Source: Lachnospiraceae bacterium UBA3689 (GTDB lineage Bacteria > Bacillota > Clostridia > Lachnospirales > Lachnospiraceae). From it: a DNA stretch of 64,000 nucleotides. A program made the position numbers and the translations under genes. The stretch is taken from positions 36,918 to 100,917 of the forward strand of contig DFIU01000018.1 of NCBI GenBank assembly GCA_002371465.1, read 5' to 3'. The notes under the pieces are model-generated. The model had not been told where the DNA came from. It did no database searches and was given only the letters and a program-made list of their open reading frames with translations. The number at the start of each line of letters is the position of its first letter. The first letter of the stretch is position 1. Below, piece by piece: positions 43,769-55,977 of this stretch.

Positions 43769-46270
43769 TTAGTTGTCCGCCTTGATGGTCGCCTGGGACT
43801 CAACGTAGGAGACAAAGACGTTGCCCGCCTGCTCCATGCTGGCTGTGCTGTCGTTGATACCCATGTAGTAATGCTCCCCGGTCTGGTAGTTGTAGAGCAG
43901 GGTATTGTAGCGGTCGTAGCCGACGATCACGGTCGTGCTGCCGTCCGCCAGTTTGGTCACGACGGCGCGGCCCTGGGAGACCTGGTAGAGGACCTGGTCC
44001 AGCGTGCAGCCGCTTAAATTCATGATTGCCGCCTTGTCCCCGACGGCGCTCTGAAGGGCGTCGGCGTTGATCTGGCCGCCCAGGATGCCGGAAGGAATAT
44101 CCTCGTTGTGCAGCTCTGTCTCATCCTTTTTATTGCCCCGCTCGTAGATGTACTGTCCCTCCTGGTTGACCACGACACCGACATGGGCGTCGGCATAGGT
44201 CACCGCCTCCGCCGGATCGGTCAGGACCTTCTCCAGGTGGCCGAAGGCATAGACATAATAGAGGGAGAAGCGGTCATTTTCCGGAATCTCCATGCGGATG
44301 CTGTCGACCTGTTCCGCATAGCGGATGGAGAAGGTTGTCACCAGGGGCTTCAGGTTGGTGACCGTCCTGGGGAACTTCAGCCGGACGGTCGTCCCCTGCC
44401 TGCCGGAAAAGCCCAGGTCGATGGCGACTTCCTTCTGATTGGTCTTTAAGTTGTTCATGATCGTGTCATCGGGAGCGGAAGCGTAATTGCCGTTGGCGTC
44501 CCGCATGACCCGGGTCAGCTTTGCCAGTCCCTCGGTCATGGCGATATCCGTCACCCAGTACTGGTCCTGGTGGTAGTCCTTGATCACCGAGCCGTCGAAG
44601 CTTTCGATCTTGAGCTGCCCCATCGCGTAGATCAGATTGCCCGCCGGCAGGGCTCGCAGGTCGTCCTTAGCCGCTATGCCGTAGAGCAGGTCCTCATTTA
44701 AAAAGCCCAGAGCGCGGACATAGGTCCGGTCCGCAGCCGAAATTTCCCTGGTTCTGCCGCTGTCCAGGTCCAGGAGCGTGATCGAAGTCGAGGCATTTTT
44801 ATCCATCTCCTTCATATAGGCGATCTTGCTCTGGCTGTCCGAGGAGACAAAGCAGTCCGGATTAATATCCTCCAGGATCTTTTTGGTCTTGCCGGTTTTC
44901 AGATCCAGCCGGTAGACGATCCGGTCCAGATAGAGGAAGCAGGCGTCCTCTTCGGTGCTGTAGTAACTGAGCCTGGCGAGGTCCGATTTTAAGCAGCCGT
45001 AGGACCGGGGATATTCGATGAAGGCGCGCTCCGTCACAATGGAACTTTCCGAGTTGTAGTGGCAGAGGGAAATGCCCATTCGGCCCTCGTGGTCGCCCCG
45101 GCTCATATAGCCGTAGACCGCAAAATCGATGTCGCCGCTCTCGGAAATGCGGATCAGGTGGATCGAGTAGTCGTGGTTGTCGTCCCGGTCATCAGACCCC
45201 TTCGCCGTGTTGTGGAAGGAAAACACCTTGGACAGTTTGTTGGAGTTCTCACTGTATTCCCACAGATCGCCGTCCTGGACAAATGCCGCCGTATCGTTGG
45301 CTTCATTGGTCAGATAGGACAGGCGGCTGTCCGCCACGCCTAAATTGACGCCTGCCGCCGTAATCGAGGACGGGGAATTTCCATCAAAAACCTGCTCCGC
45401 ATCCCGCTGGAAGTCCAGCAGCATCATCTTGGCGTTGTAGTAGCGCAGGCGGTAGAACTCGTGGACGTGGTAGATCTCTTCCTGCTTCGTTTCGTCCTCT
45501 GCCCTGATCAGGTAGTCATTGGTCAAAGAACAGGTCTCCGCATTGATCTCCCGGATGACCGGAATCGCCTTGCGGTAGATCTGGGGATGCAGATTTCCCC
45601 ATGTTACCTGCTCTAAGGAGGACTTGATATCGACGCTGGTATAGGACCGGTTCTGAATGGTCTCATCCGTCTCCAGATAGGAGTTCAGATCCGAATTCAC
45701 CTGGGGATTGGTGCAGTTCTCATAGAAATCATAGACGAACTGGACGTATTTATCCGTCACCAGGTCCGACCTCTGCAGGATCCTCGAGTAGTAATAGAGT
45801 TCCCGGTCGTCCGTCTTAATGGTAAAGCGGATGGGATATTCCCGGTTCATCAGGATCGGTTCCGCCAGGGAAATAGTCGCCGTTTTATAATCCCCGTCCG
45901 GCTTAAAATTGGTGATCTTGGCATTTTCAACGACCTTGCCTGTGTCGGGGGAAGTGATCTCGTAGGAGACCGAACTGATATCGTTGCCGTTGGCGCGGTA
46001 GGAGACCGAAATGGATCGGTCCGTCGTCATCGGGATCAGGGACGCCCGCATATCCGCGGCATCCATCCGGGTGACGAAGCCGTTCATCTGGTTGATCTTA
46101 TTGCCGTTTAAATCGACGTACATAACAGGAAGCGTCGGATTTGAAAGATCCGACGCGCTTCTAACCTGTTGATGATTCATGAATCGGGAGAAGAAAAAAA
46201 CTCCTCCTATAAATACTGCTATCAGAATGACAGCTTTAAGAACTCTGTTTCTCACGATATTTGTGGGCAT
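43769..46270 (-). CDS. Large membrane-anchored extracytoplasmic protein of unknown function
   Basis: The 833-residue protein has one N-terminal membrane helix (about residues 11-28) and a long exterior part. A beta-rich N-terminal region is followed by a central stretch with propeller-like repeats (YRLDLKTGKTKKI, ITLLDLDSGRTREI). The C-terminal 90 residues resemble a C39-like peptidase domain: GCTLDQVLYQVSQGRAVV and VIVGYDRYNTLLYNYQTG. However, the His expected before VIVGYD is absent, so catalysis is doubtful. Its start overlaps the end of the ATPase D gene by 35 bases, so it is the last gene of that operon. GGAGG directly abuts the ATG, and a GTG at 46255 is an alternative start. Confidence 0.75.
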   Translation of the reverse strand: MPTNIVRNRVLKAVILIAVFIGGVFFFSRFMNHQQVRSASDLSNPTLPVMYVDLNGNKINQMNGFVTRMDAADMRASLIPMTTDRSISVSYRANGNDISSVSYEITSPDTGKVVENAKITNFKPDGDYKTATISLAEPILMNREYPIRFTIKTDDRELYYYSRILQRSDLVTDKYVQFVYDFYENCTNPQVNSDLNSYLETDETIQNRSYTSVDIKSSLEQVTWGNLHPQIYRKAIPVIREINAETCSLTNDYLIRAEDETKQEEIYHVHEFYRLRYYNAKMMLLDFQRDAEQVFDGNSPSSITAAGVNLGVADSRLSYLTNEANDTAAFVQDGDLWEYSENSNKLSKVFSFHNTAKGSDDRDDNHDYSIHLIRISESGDIDFAVYGYMSRGDHEGRMGISLCHYNSESSIVTERAFIEYPRSYGCLKSDLARLSYYSTEEDACFLYLDRIVYRLDLKTGKTKKILEDINPDCFVSSDSQSKIAYMKEMDKNASTSITLLDLDSGRTREISAADRTYVRALGFLNEDLLYGIAAKDDLRALPAGNLIYAMGQLKIESFDGSVIKDYHQDQYWVTDIAMTEGLAKLTRVMRDANGNYASAPDDTIMNNLKTNQKEVAIDLGFSGRQGTTVRLKFPRTVTNLKPLVTTFSIRYAEQVDSIRMEIPENDRFSLYYVYAFGHLEKVLTDPAEAVTYADAHVGVVVNQEGQYIYERGNKKDETELHNEDIPSGILGGQINADALQSAVGDKAAIMNLSGCTLDQVLYQVSQGRAVVTKLADGSTTVIVGYDRYNTLLYNYQTGEHYYMGINDSTASMEQAGNVFVSYVESQATIKADN

Positions 46271-46901
46271 CCTCCAACATCATGTCTTTGACTTTCATCA
46301 AACGGACCTGGGTACTGCGTTCGTTTTCATCCAGCTTCATGGTGATGTAACGGATCCCCTCCTGAGTCTGGGGAATAATTACATGCTCCAGCGCATTGAC
46401 ACGGCGGCGCGTCTTCTCGATTTCAGAAGCCATCAGCTGACAGGATTTTTCAACCTCAGCCAGCTTCAGCATTTCCGGAAAGACGTCCGAAAGGGACTTG
46501 ACCGCACCGTCCAGATCGCTGGAAGTAAACGCAAAACCATAGGAATAAATGTCATTTTCATCCGCAGTCCTAGTATCGTAGTCGAAAACGGGAATGTCAA
46601 CACTCATAACGTTTTTTTTGTCCGCCTTGAGATAGACCTCCTGCTTGGGAGCCATGAGGGCAGTCCGGAGGGTCTCCTCCGACATGCCCGCCTTGGCAAG
46701 GACAAAGTTCCGGTTCGCGTCCCTGATGCCCTTTTCCACTTTCAATCTCAGATCCATATCCTGGCGGACCAGATCGAGAAACTGTCTCATCAGCTCATCC
46801 CGCTTATCCTTTAAAAGCCGATGGCCCTTGACCGCCGTCATCAGCTTTTTTTTCAGCCGGGTCAGCTCCATTCTGGTAGGATTTACCTGTTTTGCTGCCA
46901 A
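46236..46901 (-). CDS. ntpD: V-type ATP synthase subunit D
   Basis: The 221-residue central-shaft subunit has the family opening VNPTRMELTRLKKKLMTAVKGHRLLKDKRDEL split over two helices, with a long coiled-coil return at the C-terminus. A TTG start at 46901 is chosen because GGAGG lies seven bases before it and it sits just before the conserved NPTRMEL; the open frame to 47000 lies inside ntpB and is not protein-like. It couples rotation of the A/B head to the membrane ring. Confidence 0.92.
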   Translation of the reverse strand: MAAKQVNPTRMELTRLKKKLMTAVKGHRLLKDKRDELMRQFLDLVRQDMDLRLKVEKGIRDANRNFVLAKAGMSEETLRTALMAPKQEVYLKADKKNVMSVDIPVFDYDTRTADENDIYSYGFAFTSSDLDGAVKSLSDVFPEMLKLAEVEKSCQLMASEIEKTRRRVNALEHVIIPQTQEGIRYITMKLDENERSTQVRLMKVKDMMLEDAHKYREKQSS

Positions 46902-46965
46902 TTGAAATCCTCCTGGACCGCCCTGCCGTCCGGCAGGACCAGGTCCCATCTGTCTTGGGGTTAGA

Positions 46966-48339
46966 TTACTTCTTATTGTAATACTGATCGAGCATCTCAT
47001 CCGGAATTCTCTTCAGCTCGGAGCGGGGAAGCATACGGAGAAGGTCCCAGCCGATCTCCAAAGTCTCTTCGATAGACCGGTCTGTACTGTAGCCCTGGTT
47101 GACGTACTTCGCCTCAAAGGCGTCCGCGAACTTGGCATAGAGGAGATCGATATCGGTCAGAGCCGCCTCGCCCAGGACCAGCATCAGTTCCTTGGCGTCC
47201 TTGCCTCGCGCATAAGCGGCAAACAGCTGGTTCATGGTTGCGGCGTGGTCAGCCCGGGTCTTGCCCTCGCCGATTCCCTTGTCCTTCAGACGGGACAGGG
47301 AAGGCAGAACGTCGATGGGGGGCTGGATGCCCTTTCTGTACAACTCACGGCTTAAGATGATCTGGCCCTCCGTGATATACCCCGTCAGGTCGGGGATAGG
47401 GTGGGTCTTGTCATCTTCCGGCATGGTCAGGATGGGGATCATGGTAATGGACCCCTTCTTACCCTGCAGCCGGCCGGCTCTTTCGTACATGGAAGCCAGA
47501 TCGGTGTACATGTAGCCCGGATAACCGCGGCGGCCCGGAACTTCCTTGCGGGCTGCGGAAACTTCGCGGAGAGAGTCCGCGTAGTTGGTGATGTCGGTCA
47601 GGATGACCAGGACGTGCATGTCCTTTTCAAAGGCGAGGTACTCAGCCGCAGTCAGAGCCATGCGGGGCGTGGAAATACGCTCGACCGCCGGATCGTTCGC
47701 CAGGTTGAGGAAGAGGACGGTTCGATCGAGTGCCCCGGATTCCCGGAAGGATTCCTCGAAGAAATGAGCCTCTTCAAAGGTGATGCCCATCGCCGCGAAG
47801 ACGACCGCGAAGGGTTCGTCCGTACCGCGGACCTTAGCCTGCCGGGCGATCTGAGCCGCCAGGTTGGCGTGAGGCAGACCGGAAGCCGAAAAAATCGGCA
47901 GCTTCTGCCCTCTGACCAGGGTGTTCAGACCGTCGACCGCGGAGACGCCGGTCTGGATGAACTCAGCCGGGTAGACGCGGGCTGCCGGATTCATGGGCAG
48001 ACCGTTGATATCCATTCTCTTGTCCGGCAGAATCTCCGGACCGTCGTCGATGACGCGCCCCATTCCATCGAAGACCCGCCCCAGCATATCTTCCGATACG
48101 CCCAGCTCCATGGCGTGACCCAAAAAACGGACCTTGGAGTTGGAGAGGTTGATACCGGTGGATGCTTCAAAGAGCTGAACCAGAGCATTTCCGTCGTCAA
48201 TTTCGAGGACGCGGCAGCGTCTTTTTTCGCCGCTTGCCAGCTCGATTTCGCCCATTTCGTCATACTTGACATTTTCCACACCCTTGACGAGCATCAGAGG
48301 GCCGGCAACTTCCTGTATAGTACGATATTCTTTTGCCAT
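46966..48339 (-). CDS. ntpB: V-type ATP synthase subunit B
   Basis: The 457-residue non-catalytic head subunit has the B-type sequence without a functional P-loop ([21 protein letters not shown] where subunit A has GSGKT), [15 protein letters not shown] and [20 protein letters not shown]. It alternates with subunit A in the A3B3 hexamer. GGAGG precedes the start, four bases after the ntpA stop. Confidence 0.96.
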   Translation of the reverse strand: MAKEYRTIQEVAGPLMLVKGVENVKYDEMGEIELASGEKRRCRVLEIDDGNALVQLFEASTGINLSNSKVRFLGHAMELGVSEDMLGRVFDGMGRVIDDGPEILPDKRMDINGLPMNPAARVYPAEFIQTGVSAVDGLNTLVRGQKLPIFSASGLPHANLAAQIARQAKVRGTDEPFAVVFAAMGITFEEAHFFEESFRESGALDRTVLFLNLANDPAVERISTPRMALTAAEYLAFEKDMHVLVILTDITNYADSLREVSAARKEVPGRRGYPGYMYTDLASMYERAGRLQGKKGSITMIPILTMPEDDKTHPIPDLTGYITEGQIILSRELYRKGIQPPIDVLPSLSRLKDKGIGEGKTRADHAATMNQLFAAYARGKDAKELMLVLGEAALTDIDLLYAKFADAFEAKYVNQGYSTDRSIEETLEIGWDLLRMLPRSELKRIPDEMLDQYYNKK

Positions 48340-48342
48340 GTC

Positions 48343-50112
48343 TTACTGATCCTCCTTACCGATAAGCGATGCGAATTCCTTGCTCAGATCGTCCGAGACC
48401 TTCCGGTACTGCTGGTCGATCTGGTCCTCATGGGTATACTTGAAGCGGCCGATCTCCTCGCGCGTCGCCATCTTGACGATATCGTTGATATCGGCACCCT
48501 TCTGCAGGGCCTCCGCTCCCTCTTCGTAGAAGGCGTAGACCAGCTTCATCATGTCGTACTGCTTGCCCAGGGAGGTATAGGTATCGATCTCATCAAAGGA
48601 GTTCTGATGCAGGAAGTCCTCGCGGATACTTCTCGCCGCCTCCATCTTCAGCCGATCCTGGGGAGAGAGGGCGTCCATACCGACCATCTGAACGATTTCG
48701 TTCAGGGAGTCCTCATCCTGCAAAAGGCTCATCAGCTTCTGCCGGACAGCCATCCAGTCTTCGTGGACGTTCTGATCAAACCAGGGACCCAGGCTGTCCA
48801 GATAGAGGCTGTAGGATGTCAGCCAGTTGATCGCCGGGAAATGCCGCTGGTAGGCAAGGTTGGCATCCAGTCCCCAGAAGACCTTGACAATGCGGAGGGT
48901 CGCCTGGGAGACCGGTTCGGAAATATCACCGCCCGGAGGGGATACGGCTCCGATAGCGGAAAGCTGGCCTTCCCGTCCCTCTTTGCCTAAGGTAATGACC
49001 CGACCGGCGCGTTCATAGAACTGGGCAAGACGGGAACCCAGATAGGCGGGGTAACCTTCTTCACCCGGCATCTCTTCCAGACGGCCGGACATCTCGCGGA
49101 GAGCCTCTGCCCAGCGGGAGGTGGAGTCCGCCATCAAGGCGACGGAGAAGCCCATATCCCGGAAATATTCGGCAATTGTGATCCCGGTATAGATGGACGC
49201 TTCACGCGCCGCAACCGGCATATCGGATGTATTGGCGATCAAAACAGTTCTTTGCATCAGGGACTCGCCGGTGCGCGGATCCTTCAGTTCGGGGAATTCG
49301 TTCAGAACGTCCGTCATCTCATTTCCGCGCTCGCCGCAGCCGATATAGATGACGACGTCCGCGTCCGCCCATTTAGCCAGCTGGTGCTGGGTGACGGTCT
49401 TGCCGGAACCGAAGGGTCCCGGGATGGCTGCAACACCGCCCTTGGCAATGGGGAAGAAACCATCGATGACCCGCTGCCCGGTTACCAGAGGCATATCCGG
49501 CGGCAGTTTCTTCTGATAAGGTCTACCTCTTCTGACCGGCCACTTCTGGACCATGGTCAGGTCCCTATCTCCCTTGTCCGTTTCAACGACCGCGATCGTC
49601 TCATCCAGGTTGAAGGAACCGGACCGGATGCTCTTGATCCTGCCGCTGACTCCGAAGGGGACCATGATCTTTTGCTGCACGACCTTGGTCTCCTGGACCG
49701 TTCCTAAGACATCACCTGCCGTAACTTCCCCGCCGACCCGGGCGGTCGCGACAAAGTCCCATTTCTTCACGTGGTCCAGAGCCGGAACGTCGACGCCGCG
49801 GGACAGACGGTCGCTGTGGGTCGCCTCCATGATCTGGTTCAGCGGTCTTTGAATTCCGTCGTAGATGGAACTGATCAGTCCCGGTCCCAGTTCCACGGAG
49901 AGCGGTGCCTCAGTTGAATAGACAGGCTCGCCGGGTCCCAGTCCCTGAGTCTCCTCATAGACCTGGATGGAAGCTTCGTCACCGTGCATTTCGATGATTT
50001 CACCGATCAGGCGCTGCTCGCTGACACGGACAACGTCGAACATGTTCGCGTCTCTCATGCCGGTGGCGACGACCAGAGGCCCCGCTACCTTTTTAATTAC
50101 TCCTGTACTCAT
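48343..50112 (-). CDS. ntpA: V-type ATP synthase catalytic subunit A
   Basis: The 589-residue catalytic subunit has the P-loop [11 protein letters not shown], the A-type insertion domain (residues about 110-190), [13 protein letters not shown] and [19 protein letters not shown]. It hydrolyses or makes ATP in the soluble V1 head. A GTG at 50124 is in frame, but the ATG at 50112 has the better AAAGG spacing and the family [14 protein letters not shown]. Confidence 0.96.
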   Translation of the reverse strand: MSTGVIKKVAGPLVVATGMRDANMFDVVRVSEQRLIGEIIEMHGDEASIQVYEETQGLGPGEPVYSTEAPLSVELGPGLISSIYDGIQRPLNQIMEATHSDRLSRGVDVPALDHVKKWDFVATARVGGEVTAGDVLGTVQETKVVQQKIMVPFGVSGRIKSIRSGSFNLDETIAVVETDKGDRDLTMVQKWPVRRGRPYQKKLPPDMPLVTGQRVIDGFFPIAKGGVAAIPGPFGSGKTVTQHQLAKWADADVVIYIGCGERGNEMTDVLNEFPELKDPRTGESLMQRTVLIANTSDMPVAAREASIYTGITIAEYFRDMGFSVALMADSTSRWAEALREMSGRLEEMPGEEGYPAYLGSRLAQFYERAGRVITLGKEGREGQLSAIGAVSPPGGDISEPVSQATLRIVKVFWGLDANLAYQRHFPAINWLTSYSLYLDSLGPWFDQNVHEDWMAVRQKLMSLLQDEDSLNEIVQMVGMDALSPQDRLKMEAARSIREDFLHQNSFDEIDTYTSLGKQYDMMKLVYAFYEEGAEALQKGADINDIVKMATREEIGRFKYTHEDQIDQQYRKVSDDLSKEFASLIGKEDQ

Positions 50113-50133
50113 TTCGAGAATCACCTTTCTTTA

Positions 50134-50460
50134 TCAATCATTGCCAAACAGGATGTCGGAACCGACTGCCTGCTCTACTGATTTCTTTACATTTCTGACG
50201 CCTGCTCCGGTATTGACCTTCACGCCCGGAATCTGGATGATCGCCGGGGTCAGTTTTTCCGCATAGCGGTCAATCTCTTCTTCAAGGAGGGCTGCCATCT
50301 GCTCCGTAATGTAGATGACACCGTAGCCGTTTCCCGCTATCTCTTTCAGCGTCTTGGCGGCATCCTCCGGCGAATCAGGGGATACCGGAAAGGTCGTCAG
50401 TCCCAGGGTCGCGAAGCCGTAGATGCTGTCGTAATCCCCCATCACTGCAATCTTATCCAT
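50134..50460 (-). CDS. ntpF: V-type ATP synthase subunit F
   Basis: The 108-residue protein has the family start KIAVMGDYDSIYGFATLGL and YGVIYITEQMA. Subunit F is a small alpha/beta protein that binds the D shaft. Its start overlaps the end of ntpC by eight bases, implying coupled translation. Confidence 0.94.
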   Translation of the reverse strand: MDKIAVMGDYDSIYGFATLGLTTFPVSPDSPEDAAKTLKEIAGNGYGVIYITEQMAALLEEEIDRYAEKLTPAIIQIPGVKVNTGAGVRNVKKSVEQAVGSDILFGND

Positions 50461-51424
50461 ACATCTTCCTTACCCTTTCCTGAATCACATCTTCAGAAAA
50501 ATCATTCGCCTTCGCAGTCAGAATAATCCGCGCCATCTTGATCTCATTCTGTCTCGCCAGATAGTAGGCGATGACCGGCCCCGCCGAAAACGGATTGGTC
50601 CGCTCCGGCCGGATGGTTTCGATCAGACGGTTGTCGCACCAGCGCTCAAAAGCGGACGAAGATTCTTTTAACGCCTCCGCCGCCTCTTTCATACCGTGGT
50701 CTTCCAGGTAGGTCAGCAGGGTCTCTTCGCTCTCCGCTGCCGCATAGGCTATCTGGCGCACATCAAGGCTTCTGCAGGGAGCGAGGGCTTCCTTTAAAAA
50801 ATCCAGGCTCTTGCCCGTCCGAACCGCCCGGACCGCAATCTTGATATCGGTCACGGCGACGGTGCTTTCCTCATAATCCCGAAGCAGGGGGCTCTTGCTC
50901 TTTTGCCCGGCAGCTTCCATGGCGTCCAGGCAGGCGCGGTCGACAATCACGTCGCACATCTGACCGTCATGGGTCTTGAGCATGATCTCGTAGGCGCGCT
51001 CGGCAGCCGCCCGCATGTGGTCCGGCAGAGCCGCGTAATCCTTCTCGGACAGGATCCTCACCATGGCATCCCGCCCGTAGCGGTCATGGTCATAGAAGGC
51101 GCGTTCGTTGATGTCAGGATCCATAACCTCTTTAATACCGGCCTTCAAGTTGTGATAGAGCTGAGGATAGGACAGGAGATCAAAGATCGCAGGATCGATC
51201 TTCAGTTCCTTCATGAGCTGTAGGGTCTTCTCCTCCTCTGCCATCAGGACCGCCTCCGGGTCCGATCCGGTATCCGGATCGCCCCAGCCCTTGTCCATCA
51301 GAAAACTTAAGACGGACTTTTGATCCTTTAAGCCTACCATCTGGGAAATATCGGTATCGGAAAGCAGGGACTTCTCCCTCACCCGGATTCGCGCGACTGC
51401 ATATGCAAATTCCAAATCACTCAT
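50453..51424 (-). CDS. ntpC: V-type ATP synthase subunit C (AC39 type)
   Basis: The 323-residue protein matches the V0 d/AC39 family: YAVARIRVREKSLLSD at the start and NPFSAGPVIAYYLARQNEIKMARIILTAKAN near the end. It joins the central shaft to the membrane ring. AAAGGAG precedes the start. Confidence 0.93.
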   Translation of the reverse strand: MSDLEFAYAVARIRVREKSLLSDTDISQMVGLKDQKSVLSFLMDKGWGDPDTGSDPEAVLMAEEEKTLQLMKELKIDPAIFDLLSYPQLYHNLKAGIKEVMDPDINERAFYDHDRYGRDAMVRILSEKDYAALPDHMRAAAERAYEIMLKTHDGQMCDVIVDRACLDAMEAAGQKSKSPLLRDYEESTVAVTDIKIAVRAVRTGKSLDFLKEALAPCRSLDVRQIAYAAAESEETLLTYLEDHGMKEAAEALKESSSAFERWCDNRLIETIRPERTNPFSAGPVIAYYLARQNEIKMARIILTAKANDFSEDVIQERVRKMYG

Positions 51425-51436
51425 CCGCGTTCTCCT

Positions 51437-52027
51437 TTACCAAAGCACCTCATGTACCCTGTCGCTGAGTTCGTCCGTCTTTTCCGCAAAGAGGGCGGTC
51501 AGCGTACAGTTCTCATCAATACCGCTGTAGCGCAGTATAAATCCATTTTCAATATCCGCTGCCTGATCGGAAAGTCTCAGACTGCCGCCCTTTTTTTGAG
51601 CGACGGCGCTGATCTGATCCGCAAAATCGGCGGGAACCCGCGCCAGGTCCTTGCCAGATAAGAGCATCTCTCCCGCTCCCTTTTGCGCGTGTTCCTCGGT
51701 CAGTTTCAGCAGCATCGCAAAATACGCCGCGTCATCCTGCCCTGCCAATTTTTTGTAAGCAGCCTGAATGACTTCTTCAATGATCTCCTGTTTGGTCTTT
51801 AGGGCCGCCTGGCGGCGGCGCATTTCCTTCTGGGAATTGAGCCGTTCCTGATAGATGGCGCGGTCGCGCTCGATCTTTTCAAGAGCCCCTTCCTTAAAGT
51901 CCGCGCACTCGGCATTTGCCTTCGCATAAGCTCCGTCCGCCTCCGCCTTAGCCGCATCTAGAAGGCTCTGCGCCTTGTCTTTAGCCTCCTGCAGGATCTC
52001 ATTTATGATGTTATCAATTCCTGCCAT
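51437..52027 (-). CDS. ntpE: V-type ATP synthase subunit E
   Basis: The 196-residue peripheral-stalk subunit has a charged N-terminal coiled coil (residues 1-90, rich in Ala, Lys and Glu) and a globular C-terminal domain (ENGFILRYSGIDENCTLTALF). With the G/H-like protein it forms the stator. AGAGGAG precedes the start. Confidence 0.9.
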   Translation of the reverse strand: MAGIDNIINEILQEAKDKAQSLLDAAKAEADGAYAKANAECADFKEGALEKIERDRAIYQERLNSQKEMRRRQAALKTKQEIIEEVIQAAYKKLAGQDDAAYFAMLLKLTEEHAQKGAGEMLLSGKDLARVPADFADQISAVAQKKGGSLRLSDQAADIENGFILRYSGIDENCTLTALFAEKTDELSDRVHEVLW

Positions 52028-52065
52028 CTGCTTCTCCTCTTAAATAAAAATGAAATCCGACGCGA

Positions 52066-54563
<2,498 letters not shown>

Positions 54564-54599
54564 GCTTCACTCCGCCTTTCTTACTTAATTTCCTTTCGG

Positions 54600-54935
54600 T
54601 CAGATCAGCGCCCTGATCACGGCGTCGACCGCATCCTCTTTTTTCGATGCCGCCTCCGCGCGGATCCGGTCCGCCTCTTTGGCAGATTCCTGGTCCGCTG
54701 CCAAGAGCTGGTCCCGACCGTCCGCTTCTTCCCGGTCCTTCGCCTCTCTGGCAGCCTTTGCCATGTCCGCTTTCGTTCTGTCCCGCAGAGCCTGTATCCG
54801 CTTTTCATTCTCTGTCAGAATTTCATCGGCCTTTCTCTTAGCCTCGGCAACCGTCTCATCGGCTTTTGCCTCCGCCTCCTTGACCGCACGGATCGTCTCT
54901 TCTATCATCGTCTCACCGCCTTCCCGCTTGCTCAT
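54600..54935 (-). CDS. V-type ATP synthase G/H-like stator subunit
   Basis: The 111-residue protein is almost wholly a charged coiled coil rich in Ala, Glu, Lys and Arg, as in prokaryotic G/H stalk subunits that pair with subunit E. It is the first gene of the operon, which fits this role. Two starts are possible, 54935 (weak AGGA) and 54908 (GAAGGCGGTGAG). The family call is based on coiled-coil character and position. Confidence 0.75.
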   Translation of the reverse strand: MSKREGGETMIEETIRAVKEAEAKADETVAEAKRKADEILTENEKRIQALRDRTKADMAKAAREAKDREEADGRDQLLAADQESAKEADRIRAEAASKKEDAVDAVIRALI

Positions 54936-55089
54936 GTTTCCTGCATATTAGCCTGTGAATCTTACTTTCTTTGGTCTATCAGCGCAGGCTGATATGTCAT
55001 ACATTCTAACACATTCAGCCCCATAAATCACTTTTTGTATGGGTCATTCTCGTCTTTTTCTGTCAGTCAGAGCCAGCCTCCTCCAAGAC

Positions 55090-55755
55090 TTACTTTCCCT
55101 CAAAAGATGGGACTATGCTCCAGCCCATTCTCTTCCGGGTGTCCGGGTGCAGCAAAGTCAGGCGGCAGGAACACAGGCAGAGGGGACCGCCGCTTTTTGC
55201 CCCATACTTTCGATCCCCCTTAATAGGCATGCCGGCATGCGCCAGCTGGACGCGGATCTGGTGGTGTCTGCCGGTCTTAAGGGCGATCTCCACCTCCCGC
55301 TCAGCGATCTTTCGATAGGAAAGCTCAGCCTTCTTGGGTACAAATCTGCCCTTCGCAGCCTGGCTCTTGGCAGGCTGCTCCACCACCTGGGAGGAATTCG
55401 TTTTGGGGTCCCGCTGCAGCCAGTCCGTAAGAAGTCCCTCCTTCGCCGGGACAGGTCCCTCCACCAGGGCGCGGTAGTTTTTTTGGATGCTGCCGCTGCC
55501 AAGCTGGCGGGTCAGGTCCGCTGCCGCCTTTTTGTTTCGGGCAAAGGCCAAAAGTCCCTCCACCGGCTGGTCCAGCCGCTGAATGATGTGCAGCTCCGAA
55601 GCTTCCCCTTTTTGCGTCAGGTAGGACCGGAGCAGACTTTCCAGGTCGACCTCCGTCGCCCGTTTGGTCTCGACCGCCAGACCTGCCGGTTTTCTGACCA
55701 CCAGGATGCTGGCATCCATGTAGATTATGAGTTCTTCCGCTTTATGTTTCATCAT
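55090..55755 (-). CDS. RluA-family pseudouridine synthase (short form)
   Basis: The product of about 221 residues has ILVVRKPAGLAVE, the catalytic Asp region IIQRLDQPVEGLLAFA, KNYRALVEG and TGRHHQIRVQLAHAGMPIKGDRKYG. It isomerises uridines in rRNA or tRNA; the lack of an S4 domain points to a short RluA/YqcB-like enzyme of unknown target. RLDQPVEG differs from the commoner RLDxxTSG but keeps the catalytic Asp. The start is uncertain: 55755 is an ATG, whereas the open frame begins at a TTG (55785). Confidence 0.87.
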   Translation of the reverse strand: MMKHKAEELIIYMDASILVVRKPAGLAVETKRATEVDLESLLRSYLTQKGEASELHIIQRLDQPVEGLLAFARNKKAAADLTRQLGSGSIQKNYRALVEGPVPAKEGLLTDWLQRDPKTNSSQVVEQPAKSQAAKGRFVPKKAELSYRKIAEREVEIALKTGRHHQIRVQLAHAGMPIKGDRKYGAKSGGPLCLCSCRLTLLHPDTRKRMGWSIVPSFEGK

Positions 55756-55843
55756 ATCCGTATTGTAAGGTCTCGTATCCGGCAAACAAAGCTACAATCC
55801 GGACAAATTGTCCGGTTCGATCGCTGCAATCTTCCCATTTCAT

Positions 55844-55977
55844 CAATCGAGGAGGCGGTGATTAGCCACCGTCCTCTCACACCACTACCAGCCATTGACG
55901 GCTTCGATGTTGCGTTTCATGTCTGCAATGCTATAGTAGTTCAGCCATCCCCGCGCACTCATTTCTATGCGCTTCAG
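55844..55977 (-). mobile_element. Group II intron remnant: maturase C-terminus plus intron 3' end
   Basis: On the minus strand a frame encodes LKRIEMSARGWLNYYSIADM then KRNIEAVNGW and a stop (55977-55885). This matches the thumb/maturase segment of group II intron reverse transcriptases. Directly after it comes GTGGTGTGAGAGGACGG with a GGTGG/CCGCC hairpin and CTCGATTG (to 55844), the typical end of a bacterial group II intron. The usual WLRRR... and domain V between them are missing, so it is a deleted relic. It abuts the TetR stop codon. Confidence 0.65.

Noticed and set aside
47401..48990. Plus-strand open frame of 529 codons opposite ntpB and ntpA
   Set aside because: It is a shadow of two highly conserved ATPase genes; G+C-rich coding DNA leaves the opposite frame open. 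No ribosome site and no protein-like motifs.
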